Source of the DNA: Cephalotus follicularis
Taxonomy: Eukaryota > Streptophyta > Magnoliopsida > Oxalidales > Cephalotaceae
DNA: 64,000 bases
Reading direction: 5' to 3'
Assembly: GCA_001972305.1 (NCBI GenBank)
Contig: BDDD01000978.1
Location: 227,036-291,035, forward strand
Position 1 is the first letter of the stretch; each line of letters opens with the position of its first letter. The position numbers and the translations under genes were made by a program. Positions 45,721-58,549 of this stretch are shown one piece after another. Below the pieces are notes generated by a model that made no database searches, was not told the DNA's origin, and saw nothing but the letters and a program-made list of their open reading frames with translations.

Positions 45721-48169
45721 ATCCGTTTTAATATCAATTGGACTACGATTTTGATTTTTAGTGACTATTTTGGAATGATTAAAGTAGCTGAGATTCTAAT
45801 TTAATTCCCTTCCTATTATTGTTTTATAAAATTAAGTTTTTCTTAAACCGAGGGAAACTAGATTTTAAATAATTTAGTTGGAGTTTTATTGGAATATCGG
45901 CAATTTTGGGATTATTTCGATTGGTCATCGGAAATTGAAATTGCTTGTGTTTATTTATTTCTATTATGGATATATATTTAAATGTCTTATACATGATGGT
46001 AGGCAATGGGATTGAAACTAGCGTTCGGTTTCATTTGTGGATGGTTTAAATTGCTTTATTATCGTGTATTTTATTTGGTCTGTAATATGGTTGCCTGCGA
46101 GCACCATTTTTCCTCTTTGTGTAATTCTCTCTCTCCCTCCATTTGTATTCTATTCTTTTTTTAAAATGTATTTTGTAAATTTCATTTTTGTAAAGAAAAG
46201 AAGGGAAGAATCGCAAAGGAGCTTGAAGAGGGAGATCAAGGAAAATGCAAGACCAAGTGAATGCAATGTTTGCATGGTGCATTTTGGAATAAAGTGGTTT
46301 TGAATAGTGCACTTAGGAGACTGAGCGATCACATACCCTCGTGTGATCGCTCATAGATTTAATCCCTAGCCAGACCATTTTTATTTCTATGTGGATCATA
46401 GGATGCATGAGATGGATGTTTACTTTTTGCAAACAATCCAAACGCGTCAAGCATAATAAGCCGTTCCAAATGGATTGGAAGATTAAAATTTGTTTAATAA
46501 ACGGCTTTGGTAATTTAAAATTTGATGAGACTTCAAATTCCTCCAAAATTGTAAATAATAAGTCCATAAGGTGTTGGACACAAGGGTGTCCCGTCATTGG
46601 CCTTCCACGCCTTCGTTTACTAGTATGGATATATTAGGGATAGCGCTGCCATAGCAGAGGTCCTCCGTATGACCATTTCGACTAAATATCAGTACTGGGG
46701 TAGTACTGAAAGGAAGTAGCCATGTTTTGGTACAGATGGCACGCACACGAGCGGGTATCAAAATGAGTCTATTTCTTTGAGGGTAGTGGGTCTGACTTAT
46801 ACCGACTTCATCCTATTGGCAGCGCCAAAGCGTTGGATTGTATGGGTCGTGAGGCTGAACTTGTATCGGATCTTGCATTTCAAGGGCGAGGCCCTAATGC
46901 AAATTGATGCTAAATGCCTACCTATTTGGTATTATGGTTTGTCTAGCCATAGCAGAGACCATGATATTGCGAGGTAGATTCCGATCCCCACTAGGAAGCA
47001 AGTGCTTCCCAAATTCCACATGGAGGTGTGGGATACGATTAGAATCGTGGGAGGAGCCATAATTACTAAAGACCAAGAGTTATGGTAATAACATAAAATC
47101 GAATGATCTGCTAAATTACTTTCTTGTTTCTTCTAATAGGTTGTTAGATAACATATTCTATATACTCAAATGGCAGACAACACCTTTATTTGGCATGTTT
47201 TATATTTTCTTAAGCTACATAATTCACGTTTTTTTTAATGGTTGTGCATTGTACTCACGAGCATGAGAGTTGCTCATGTTATGACTGAGATAACCCCACA
47301 TTAGAGTTCAATGCATCTGACCATCCCAAGGCCGGGTGACTAAGTGGTGGGACGACGATCATAGACCTCAATACATGGCGAGTGTTGCCTTGATGCCAAA
47401 CTGGCAAACGCTATGTAACCTTATGTGCTGTGTTGATACAACTTGAAACGTTGTTTGGCACACAGTCGTGGACTGATAGTTTTGGACTAGTCTAGATCAA
47501 AACAATTTGTGATACCTATTCCTTCTTCTAGAACAACCTGAAGGAGAGGTGGATCGAGAGGATCCAGTTCCAAAGGGCAAGGAGCCCATAAGGAAGAAAG
47601 AAAAGGAACCACTTCACGTGGTTTGGGGATACAATTCGTTAAAGGATTAAATAGCTTATTAAGGAGATATCTTGCTTCTGTGTGGGAATTCAGGATACTA
47701 GAAGAGAAATTGCGAACAATTTCTTGCTTCCATTGCAGATGGTGCCTCGGGGTAGGTACCATCATATTTTCATATTCCACTTACCTTACAATGTAAGTTC
47801 AATTTGGGTTGTATACTCAATTTGTGAGACTAACATTTGTAACTTTTTGCAGGATGCTACGAGGAGCTAGGCAGCTGGGAGTTGAGGATGCAATGGACCT
47901 ATGACATGAAGATCGAGGATCTACTTTTATATGTTGTAGGATATTTTGATTTGTATATATATGTAAAGCAATGTGGCTTTTGTATATAGACTTAACCTTT
48001 GTAAACATTGTAAAGAACTTTTGTTCTAAACTTTGATTAGCATATCCAATGTATATTTTGTAAAACCGAGAGCTTTTTGTTTATTACAAATGGATAGTGG
48101 CTATTATTTTCTGGTTATGTATCAGTTGGTACTGATTAACTAGATAATGGGTTTTAAGTCTTAAATACT
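45721..48169 (+). other. K4 internal region, gag part unrecognised
   Basis: Copia gag and protease should lie here, but no zinc knuckle or protease motif is legible and no frame exceeds about 97 codons. Sequence from 46590 to 47500 has a different texture from the LTRs. At 47735-47855 a short segment has splice-like borders: CTTCCATTGCAG|ATGG, CAAT|GTAAGTTC and CTTTTTGCAG|GATG, so a captured host exon or another inserted element is possible. I do not recognise any protein in it. Confidence 0.4.
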
Positions 48170-48940
48170 AATCAAACAATAGCACCAACTACTGAGCAAG
48201 GAATTAATAATAAAAGACTATGAGAGAAATATTATATAAATCCTTCAAAATCTTTTGCATTATAGATTAGGTCATTCTAGCGAGGCTAGATAAACACGTT
48301 TGGTTAAGGATGGACTTTTGGACATCTAGGATGGGGAGTCCCTTCCAACGTGTACATCATGTTTATTGGTGTAATGACCAAATCTTCTTTTCTCCAAGAC
48401 TGGAGATAAGAAAGTGGACATATTGTCATATATCCACACTGACATTTGTGGCATAATGTCAGACAATGCACGTGAAGGTTTTCACTAATTCATTACCTTC
48501 ATACTGTGATTCGTCACTGTTTCGGTAAGCGTTTCGGGTGAAACACAAATCTGAATCTTTTGAAAGAGTCAAGAGATTTATATATGAAGTAGAACTGCAA
48601 ACGGGTAAACCCATTAAAGCATTATGCTCTGATCGGGAAAGAGAATACCTGTCTGCAGAATTCTTGGGTTATCTAAAAGATAACGAAATTCTCTCTCAAT
48701 GGATCCTTTTTGGAACACCATACTGTGATGATGTTTCCAAACGGAGGAAATTGACATTCGTGAATATGTCAAATCCATTATGTCTTTTATTCATTGTCTT
48801 ATCTCCTCCTGGGATTATGCGTTGCAGCGGCAGCGCAGATTCTAATCCAGATTCCTATGAAATGCGTCCCCTACATATCTTTCAAGATATTAAATAGGAG
48901 GAAACCCAGCCTAAAGCAAGAGGGTTAATGGTTGTCCAGC
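48170..48940 (+). pseudogene. K4 copia integrase remnant
   Basis: Pre-integrase text (a LGH-type segment near 48265) leads to an integrase core: FERVKRFIYEVELQTGKPIK and ALCSDREREYLSAEF with the Asp of the DDE triad (48565-48665), then QWILFGTP and, after frame changes, SPPG..ALQTAAQILIQIPMK-like text. Stops and shifts occur throughout. It is typical Ty1/copia order, with integrase ahead of RT. Confidence 0.75.
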
Positions 48941-50200
48941 TTTTGTAAGAAGGTGAAAACCTTCTAAGCTGGAGGCACGAGCGGATCGTTGCCGGTTTTG
49001 TGGGATGTCCTAAGAAGTGCTTAGGATTTCATTTCAACCATCCTAGCGAACAAATGGTATTTGTTTTGCGTACTACAAAATTCCTCAAAAGGGGAATACC
49101 TGTTTACAAGAAGCAGTGGGAGTAAGGTCTAACTAAGTGAGTTACTACCAGGTGAAAGCCCATAGGACGATGAGGAATTAGAGATGGAACCCTCTAAAGA
49201 AAAGATTTGGGAAAGGATCGCAACCTGAGAAGGGATCTAAGTAAGGCACTCCTCGTGAGAGGAGATCAGACAAGATTGCAACAACGTCTGAGAAATATGG
49301 TTTTCTTGCAAAAGGCACTGATAAATCTAAAGTCATCGATGCTGACGAGCCTGTCAGCTACAAAGGAAACAGTGAAGAGCACTGATTTCTAGGCATGGCT
49401 GGGAGTCATGAAATCCGAAATGGATACCATATACGTCAACCGAGTATGGAACTTGGTTAATGCTCCCATAGGCGGGTTGCCCAATGGTTGCATATATATC
49501 TTCAAGAGGAAGATAGGCGTTAATGGAAAAGGTTAAAACCTTTAAATCGTAATGATTAAGTCCATTCGGATAATGCTTGTAATTTCCACTCGTTATGGAA
49601 ATAACAAATGGCAAAATGATGTCAAGATAACCTTGAAAAAGGATGATCTTAAAGAGGACGTCTTAATGTCCCAAACCCAAGGGGTTTACATCCAAGGAAC
49701 ATTAGCACTGAGTGTGTGCTAACTACTAAGGTTTGTGTATGATCTTATACAAGCATCCCATAGCTGAAACATCTGTTTTTGATTTTATCAAAAATGATGT
49801 TATGCCTTATGTCTACCGGAAATAGGATATCCCATATATCACTTTCTTGGTAATATACATAGATAATATTCTACACATTGGTAATGTTGTAGGTGTGTTA
49901 TAGTACAATTAACCAACAACTTCTCTAAAAGGATTTCGGAGAGACTTCCTACGTTTTGAGAATGAAGATCTTAAGAGTAGATCAAGTAGGTTGTTCAGAC
50001 TTTCCCAAAGCCAGTACATCAGCAGGATACTGATATAGTATGGACTTCTGAATTCCACGATTGGCTTACTGCCAATTACCCAAGGAATTCATCTTTCCAA
50101 GAGGATGTTGAAGGAGACGTCAGAGGAAAGTGTTGCATGAGTAGACTACCTTAAGCTTCGGCTATAGGCTGCATCATGCAATATCATACTTAGTACTAGG
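48941..50200 (+). pseudogene. K4 copia reverse transcriptase remnant
   Basis: After a linker with CLGFHF-like and EYLFTRSSGSK text (48990-49130), the RT starts at about 49385: AWLGVMKSEMDTIYVNRVWN, IFKRKIGVNGKG, LMSQTQGFTSKEH-like text (49660-49700), FDFIKNDVMPYVYRK and ITFLVIYIDNILHIGN, where the catalytic YVDD is YIDN. Then SQSQYISRILI..YGLLN and ITQGIHLSKRMLKETSEES follow. These match K1 RT line by line. Many stops are present. Confidence 0.8.
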
Positions 50201-50843
50201 CCTAACATCGTACAAGCCTAAGGGTCTACCTAGTCGATTATCGGTCCAATCCCTGTGAGAGGCACTGGGAATTGTCAAAGAGATCTGAGAGTGACTCAGG
50301 GTTTCTTATTGACATCTAGAGAAGATAGTGAATTGAATAAGAGTTATGTTGACTCTGATTTCAACTGTGATCTAGATGATCATGACATCGTATAAGGATA
50401 TGTGATTGTCCTGAACGAAGGTGTTGTGTGAGTTGGAGGAGTCTACAACAGTGGGATACTATTGACTCAACCATGCAATAAGAGTATGTTATAACCTATG
50501 ATGCCAAAAAGTTACTGTTTGGAAGCGGAAGTTCATTGTGGAACTTCTTGTAGTTCCATCTATCATTCGTCCAGTTGTGTTGAGTGACGACGATAGGGAG
50601 CCTTTGCACAAGCTATGGAACCCAGTCTCATTACCGCTCTAAACTTAAGCAACGGTAGCATTATATTATATGATTCATGAGATCGTATATAGAGGAAACA
50701 TTATCCTAGAGAGATTTGCAACGTGAGAAAATTTTGGCAGACCCACTAACCAATGCCATGAGCATTAGTAGTACTGAAGCGATAGTGGAAGTGCGATTGG
50801 TTTAGGCTAAAGGTCTTCGTTGCTTGAGGGCCAAGTGGGAGAT
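50201..50843 (+). pseudogene. K4 copia RNase H remnant
   Basis: DSDFNCDLDDHDIV and GYVIVLNEGVV (50355-50430) match K1 RNase H (DPDDHNSVSGYVFVLN). Later text includes KILADPLTNAM and ends in GCLRAKWEII at the LTR border (K1: EGQVGDY). The frame changes several times. AAGTGGGAGAT (50833-50843) is the polypurine tract. Confidence 0.7.
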
Positions 50844-53419
50844 TATTAGAGTAGGGGTGTCCCTGCATGCCACGAGGTGGTTCTGCAAAAATATATATGT
50901 ATGTATGAGATGCACTCCTCAGCTAGAGATATCTCTTTAAGCCGCTGAGTAGCTGCATGTGTGTATATTACATTATCTATTTATACAATCTGAATTCCTT
51001 TTCGAGTTTTATCGTGTATATTCAATCACAGTGGAAAGCCGCTATATGTATATCCCAAACCATTCTAAATGGATCGGGTGATCACCATGTCATCCGAGTA
51101 CACATATAGGGACCTGTCGTACCAGGGGTTGGATCTCATGCCTGAGAGGTTATGAGAATAAGATCCTTACTCCCTTCTGACAGAACGTTCTAAGTCATAG
51201 GTTCACTTTCTTAAGGAAATTGTTGAACCGCAAAGACTTGCCGCATGATGCTTGCTCCTGGGTTTAGTGGTGGATGGACTATCTCATTACCATTTGGATT
51301 TATCCTAAACCATAATGTGGGGTTCATGCTAAGGTGCATGAGACCTAACAGACCCACCATAGGAAACCTATTTGGAAAGTCATACCTATGTCAATAGGAT
51401 TCCTATAGTCTCGGTAGTGTATAGTCTATGGTGACTAGTAGACCATTCATAGAGCTACGTTGTATCGTTAGACCTGAGCGGCTGGCATGCATTTGTTGTA
51501 ACTGCTTGGCTTTGATTTCTGCCTTCCCCAGCACTAGCCACGTGCTGGCAAAAGGGTTGTCTTTGGGCCTTGTGGGAGCTTCATTGAGATGTATGGGCGA
51601 GTTCGCAATAAGGGATTATCACACCCATATGCAGGGTGATCGGCTCTATATTATTTATGTCCGTTGAGATTCATAAAACCTTGATCAGGTATAGGCAGAC
51701 TGGAAACGGGGTTTCCGGGGATGTTTGCCGAAAGTCTCGATGGGTACGTAAATTTATAGTTATCGCGACTTTACCTAGGTATGACATTATTTTGAACCCT
51801 GGGTTGCGGTTGGAGCCAAGGATGACGTAGGATACATGACACATATGTCGATGACTGGATAAAGTACTGGTTTACTGGATATAGACTTATAGACGTAGTT
51901 TATTCTACGGATCCGGGCGGTGATGGGATTCACACCGGGGCTGTTTTAATAGTCGGGGACTATTGGGATAGTCGTATCAGAACTCATGGGATGTTCTGAG
52001 AAATTTATAGTCGTACCGGATTCAAACCGGGCTTTTGGGTCCCACCTGATTATTGAAAAAGTGATGCATGCTACACACATGCTAGCTTGACGGGAAATCT
52101 AGTTTTTAAGGTATTATATATTAATTTGATATTAGCGGTTTTTAATTATTTATTTACCACCGTATTGTCAAATTGATATATTAAGAGACACCACTGTGGG
52201 AGTATGTTGTTACATACATTGTGCGGGGTGCACATAATTCAAACTGAGAGAGACAAAATAAATGTTTGTGAGCATTTTTTTTAAGACTTTTAATTTACTA
52301 AAAGGAAGAAAGCGATAAAATACAATTTTGACTTGGTCAAAATTCAACACACACGGGTACAACCCGTCTTTGGCGCGCCTGGTACGCCAAAAGGGGAGAG
52401 AGACGCGTTATGCGTCTGGCGACTCGTTCCGGCCGATGATGTCAACGCCGTTGGTGTCGGTGGCCGGGGAAAGAGGCCGGCTCTCATCCACGGTAAGCCT
52501 CTCTCCCTTTCTCTCCCGTTTTTCTCTTCTCTCTCTCCCTGGTTTGGCCCGATGCGTTTTCGCATCTCCCACTGTCCGCGTCTCTTCCATCGCCGACAGT
52601 CACCGTGGGTGGAGCCAACCTTTGGCTCCACCTACCTTGGCCTTAGATTAGGCATTTCCTGGCGTTGTTTCACCGGGATTATGGGTACAGAGTCAACCCT
52701 GTCGACTCAGTGCACTTTGCGCCGTGACTCGGCGTTCCGCACCGATTCACGGCGAGTCTTGCGTTGGGGTGTGTTTGCCGTGCTTTGTAGGTACCGGCTG
52801 TGGCTGTGCGGTGTCGCGGCAATTATGTTTTCGCCGGGCGGGTTGACTCGCCGCCTTCTGTTCACCACATTCCAGGCTGAGTCTCGCCGAGTCACGGCCA
52901 CTAGTGGCTTTGTTGGGTGGTTATCATCCACATATGTCATCGCCGGTCCAATGCGCGTCGTCCGAGTCGCACTGAGTCCGAACTCAGTGAGTCACCACCA
53001 CTATTCACCGCCGTCCGGGGCGCTTCTCACCTTGTCTCCACCAGAAACGTGCTGAGCAGTTTTTTCCGAGTCTGTTGGTGTCTTGGTTGAAGTTTTCGTG
53101 CACTGGCCGGAAACCGGGAGTGGAACAGGTAACAGGCAGTTGCTTCCGCAAGCGCGTAGCGGCAAAGTGATGGATCCGCCAATGTTGGTATGATTTCTTT
53201 TTATATGTTTCCGTTGTGTTTATGTTGTGAAAAGTGGATGTATGCTTGTGTACATTAGTTCATTTGAATATTAAACGGAGATCCTAGGCGCGTAGATTTT
53301 GGTTGTAAGATGTCAGTGTGTACCTAGACTTGCGAGTCTTGGTGTTTTTGAAAAATTAAAATTATACACACTTGTATCCTAGACCCAAAATCTACCGGGA
53401 CCCCTCCCGGGTTCTAACA
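50844..53419 (+). mobile_element. K4 copia 3' LTR, complete
   Basis: It starts TATTAGAGTAGG after the polypurine tract and ends GGGTTCTAACA, 2,576 bases. Its terminus TA instead of TG suggests a G-to-A change, as in K1. Compared with the 5' LTR many differences are transitions at CG. Immediately after 53419 an open gypsy RT frame begins (G6), so the right insertion border is exact. The frame of 240 codons at 52333-53055 is a counterpart of the one in the 5' LTR and I do not call it a gene. Confidence 0.88.
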
Positions 53420-55929
53420 TGGATATCATCAATTACGGGTAAAAGATGAAGATGTGCCTAAGACTGCTTTCCATACACGGTATGGGCATTATGGGTTTCT
53501 GGTGATGCCGTTTGGGCTTACGAATGCACTGGCAGTCTTCATGGACCAAATGAATTGGGTATTTCATGAGTTTTTCGATCGGTTTGTGATTGTGTTCATC
53601 GATGATATCCTTGTGCATTCGAAGTCGGAGGAGGAACATGAAGATCAACTTCGTATAGTGCTTGGTATTCTGAGGAAGAATCAGCTATATGCAAAGTTTT
53701 CAAAATGTGAGTTCTGGTTGGAGCAAGTGGGGTTCTTAGGCCACGTGGTTACATCGAAAGGTATTAGTGTTGATCCTGCTAAGGTTGAGGTTATTACTAA
53801 TTGGCTGAGACCTACTACAGTATCGGAGGTCAGGAGCTTTTTGGGTTTGGCTGGTTACTATAGGCGGTTCGTGGAAGGCTTTTCCTCTATAGCCTTGCCA
53901 CTTACTCAGCTTATGAGGAAGGGAGCTAAGTTTGTATGGAATGATGAAATGGAGGGAAGCTTTGTGAAATTGAAGAATGGTCTTGTGTCTGCACCGATTC
54001 TTTGTTTGCCTTCTGGGTCGGGTGGATACCAGAGTTATAGTGATGCTTCTAAAAAGGGATTAGGTTGTGTTCTGATACAGCATGGTCATGTGATAGCATA
54101 TGCTTCAAGACAGTTGAAGCCTTATCAAGTAAACTACCCTACTCATGATCTTGAGTTGGCAGGAGTTGTGTTTGCTTTGAAGATACGGAGACACTACTTG
54201 TACGAAGAAACTTGTGACGTCTTTACCGATCATAAAAGTCTCAAGTACATTTTCACGCAAAAAGAGTTAAACATGCGTCAGAGGCGGTGGTCGGAGATTT
54301 TGAAGGATTACGATTTGAATATTCAGTACCACCCTGGTAAAGCAAACGTGATAGTTGATGCTCTTAGTAGGAAGAGTTCTGGGAGTGTGGCGGCTTTGGT
54401 TACTCAGTCGCAATTGATAGCAGATATGGAGCGGTTGGATTTGAACCTGTTCGTTCGGGGTTCGAATGGGTATATGGCTGGCATGAGTATGGATCCTACT
54501 CTTATATCTCGAATTAAGGCAGCTCAGAGTGATGACGGTGAGCTTTGGGCCTTAGTTCAGAATGTTGAAAAGGGTAAACAGTCAGAGTTTCGAGTGGATG
54601 AGCATTGCATGATATGGTTGGGTAGTCGGTTGTGTGTTCCGACCGATTCTACTTTGAGAGAGGCTGTTCTATCTAAGGCTCACAGTTCTCCATTTTTTAT
54701 ACATCTGGGTTCTATGAAAATGTATAGAGACTTAAAGAGAAATTTTTGGTGGAACGGAATGAAGAGGGATGTAGCGGAGTTCGTTGGGAAGTGTTTGGTC
54801 TATCAGCAGGTCAAGATCGAACACCAGCATGCTAATGGTTTGTTACAGCCCTTGGAGGTTCCAGTATGGAAATGGGAGAATATTGCGATGGGTTCTATTA
54901 CAGGTTTGCCGAGAACTTTCTGGAGGAACGATGCTATTTGGGTTGTAGTGGATCGGTTGACCAAATCAGCTCATTTCTTGGCAATCCGAGAGGATTTCTC
55001 TGTGGACCGCTTGGCGGAGGTTTTCCAGGGGGAGATTGTGAGACTTCATGGGACTCCTGTGTCTATTGTTTCGGATAGGGATCCCCGTTTCACTTCATGG
55101 TTTTGGAAGGGATTTCAGAAAGCATGGGGTACGAGGCTCAATTTCAGTACAGCTTTCCATCCACAGACAGATGGGCAATCTGAGAGGACCATCCAGACTT
55201 TAGAGGATATGTTGAGGTCTTGTGCTTTGGAGTTGACTGGTAACTGGGACGAGTATCTGAGCTTGGTGGAGTTTGCCTACAACAACAGTTGGCATGCTAG
55301 TATTCGTATGGCTCCGTTTGAAGCTCTTTATGGGAAGAAATGTCGAGCTCCAACGTGTTGGGATTAGGTCAGGGAAAGAGTTATCGAGGGACCCGAGCTA
55401 GTGCAAATCACTACTGAAAAAGTGGCAATAGCAAGGGAGAGATTGAAGTCAGCTCAATCTCGATAGAAAAGTTATACAGACAGACATTGGAGGGACTTGG
55501 AGTTCAAAGTAGGTGAACATGTGTTCTTAAAAGTTTCACCTTGGAAAGGAGTCAGACGATTTGGTTTGAAAGGGAAGGTTGAGTCCTCGGTACGTAGGAC
55601 CATTTGAAGTTCTGGAAAAGGTTGGAGCGGTTGCTTATCGGTTAGCTTTGCCTCCGCAGTTGGCACATGTCCATAATGTGTTCCATGTGTCCTTGTTGAG
55701 GGGTTATCAGTATCATCCTCTGCACGTGGTCCACTATCCCATGGACAGCATTCGAGAGGATTTATCTTATGATGAGGAGGCTGAGGCTATTTTGGATTGA
55801 CAGGAGCAGGTTACGCGTAGCAAGACCGTTCCTTTTGTGAAAGTTTTGTGGAGGAACCATCCCGAACGTGAAGCTACTTGGGAGTTGGAGGAGCACATTC
55901 GGGAGCAATACCCTGGTTTGTTTGTTTAA
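53420..55929 (+). pseudogene. G6 gypsy RT-RNase H-integrase-chromodomain
   Basis: The frame enters in the RT at [17 protein letters not shown], cut by K4, and stays open to 55364 (about 650 codons). Motifs: [16 protein letters not shown] near 53600; RNase [29 protein letters not shown] and VDALSRK (all four acidic residues present); integrase zinc site ([19 protein letters not shown] with the second Cys changed to Tyr), core GSITGLP (first Asp changed; usual MDF), [10 protein letters not shown] and QSERTIQ. After GAG-to-TAG (55365) and CAG-to-TAG (55464) stops, a one-base insertion near 55578 and a CGA-to-TGA stop (55798), the chromodomain ends TWELEEHIREQYPGLFV. Gag, protease and RT fingers lie off to the left and are not found. 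It is a different Tekay/Del-like subfamily from G4 and G7. Confidence 0.9.
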
Positions 55930-55982
55930 GGTATGAGTATGTTTATGATTTCGGGACGAAATCCTTTTTAAGGGGGGCTGGA

Positions 55983-56236
55983 TGTAATGCCCTGTTTGTT
56001 CGTGTGCATATTTTCGGACTTTTATCTGTTTTGCTAAGTAGGCTGTCTACTTTATGTCGGTTTATATGCATTGGGCTGACTGATACCATCCTTGGTTATG
56101 AGTATGTTAGTATGTATATGTAGGTAGGGTTTGTTTTATTCTATTATAATCTCTTTTCAAATCAAATTTTAATTTTATTTTAAACTTTTTATAAATAAAA
56201 CCCGTTTTATTTAAACTTCCTTTTTCTCTTTCTCAT
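55983..56236 (+). mobile_element. G6 3' LTR start, cut by G7
   Basis: TGTAATGCCCTGTTTG begins after a purine tract (AAGGGGGGCTGGA, 55970-55982) and GGGACGAAATCC. After 254 bases it is interrupted at 56237 by G7. No palindrome array is visible in this short piece. Confidence 0.8.
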
Positions 56237-57454
56237 TGTCACGCCCCCGTTTCCACAACAAGACAACACATAAAGTGGTAAGGCAATCAACACAAGATAA
56301 TCCAGCTCATGCGATAAAACGGATAAATAAAAACCTTCAGTAGCGGAAGCCATAACATAAATGAGCCGAATATGAGCACGCATCACGCATCCCATACTAC
56401 GTGATGCCCACAAGGTTATAAATAACTCAACATAACTATCGGTCGCCCAAAACGGAGCGTGAAATAATACAGTACGAGATAACAAAATATCCTTTGTTAC
56501 AAAATCCGAATAACATGATAAATGTTCAATAACCAAATACATAAATAAGAGAGATAACAAGTCTTCTCTTTAAGTCCCCATGCATGCTCCATATCATGTC
56601 CACTCCATCAATCTGTTACAGTAGGGGTTAGCCTTTGTCCTCACTCGGCTAAGTGAATAAACCCATAAATACAGTTCGAGTCATATGATAATGAGTATCA
56701 TGAATGAATGCATTATGATGAGCCATGACATGTAATTTTCACAATAAGTATACCTCTGTATATACATATAAAAATATATGCATGCTCACAGTACAAGTAT
56801 AACTCATAAGTTATATCAACACAAGCAGTAAATATGTTCCCAAAAAGGAACCAGACAAGCCAATCGTCATGACCGTCGCCACCTCCTGGCCCCAACGTCG
56901 TGCACTCTTACTCCATCCCCGTTTACGAACAGTTTTGGAGCAAGTCCTCTGTAAGTTGTTTAGCACGGTAGCTAAACCAACAGCAAGTTACTAACACAGT
57001 GGCTAAGTAATCAACAAGTTATTAGCATGGTGACTAATAATCAACAAGTTATTAGCACGGCGGCTAATAATCAACAAGCACAAGCATTTCACAGTACAAG
57101 TCAAGCAATTACATATAATTACTTGATCAAATATATTTGTTTAAAATATATTATTCCGTTCACAAGTTGTAATAAGTTATAAACTTAAAACAATACATTT
57201 CTCTCTCTTTGGAAATACTTCCCCAATTATTTCAAAAATATATAAATTCATAGTTTGACAAATGTACATTTCCGTACAAAATGATAATCATAATCATACA
57301 AGCTTTTCAAAATGGTTAACACTTTTAGAAAGCAACCATAATGAAAATCATAGTAACAATGCAAACATATGCTCAGAACGCATCTAGGTTCGTTCCTAGA
57401 GTCGTTTTGGGTCTAGCGGGTCCCATTCGAGTAAAATTCTACTGATCAGGGGAA

Positions 57455-57810
57455 AAGATGTCGATGTCTATCCCTAAGGCATCGACGTCTTTATCATACC
57501 AGAGAGTATCAATACGCGAGTCTTGATTCTGGAGGGTAGAATCCGACCTATTAATCCCTCATATAAACAAATCTCACTCTCACAACGTGTAAGGTATACT
57601 ACTGGTTAACAGGAACATAACCAGAACATCAATACGAAACCAAACAGGTGATCCCAAGTGGCTAAATGGCCATCTGAAATGAACATTACAGTTCTACGAT
57701 TTCCCAGAAAAGGCGTCGATGTTAATCAAAAGACATCGATGTCTTTCACATTTTCACACGAAGGCATCGACGTCTTCACATAGACGTCGATGTCTTCACA
57801 ACCCAAAACG
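57455..57810. repeat. ATCGACGTC array 2 in G7 LTR
   Basis: About eight copies in two groups (57455-57495 and 57712-57810), such as AAGACATCGATGTCTTT at 57730. They stand 1.06-1.42 kb from the LTR start. The segment is shorter than in G4; one group present in G4 near 33247 is partly lost. Confidence 0.85.
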
Positions 57811-58549
57811 TCTTTTCCATAGTTTTAACACACCAAGCCATTATCAAATCCATCCTTTACACAACAGATTCACGTATTCATGTAATCGTACATGCATGAT
57901 TAACTCAGTGTATCACAGTAACACTACAACAAGTCCAGAATCACAATTCAATCATTAACATGAAATTCACCATGTTATTCATTAACTTAGAACCCAAAAT
58001 GCATGTATAAATCCATCACGTTCCCCTACCTTATTGTTCCAAGTTAGGAACTGGAAAGTCCACCTCTTTGAGTTCCCAAGTTCTGGCTACCAGCAGCCCC
58101 AAGATCCCCTTAGCAACTGCTACCCGCAAGCTCCAATCTCTAGCTCCAAGAAAACTCAACAATGGTGGCTCTCACTCCCACTGTTTTCTTTCCTCTCTTT
58201 TTTCTGGTGTTTTAAAACGAGAGAGAGAAGTGGGGAGGGTTGTTCTTATGCAGATGGCTCCCCCCCAACATCCTTCTCCTTACATTTAATGGGTACACTC
58301 ATGTTCTCTCCCACTTTCCAGATTTCTGCATTTTCTTTTGTTTTCTTTAACCTTCTTTCTTTTGCAGATTTCATGTGAGGATGGTACGTTCCTTGCATGT
58401 TCCATGTGAGGGGCATGTTTTGAGCGTTCCTGGCAACACACCGGCATGACCAACACATTGCAATGCACATGTTAAAGCGTCTGTAAAGCCCCCAAAGACC
58501 CCCCACTGCATGTTACTCTGTCAGTGAAAAACATGACAGACGTTCTTTA

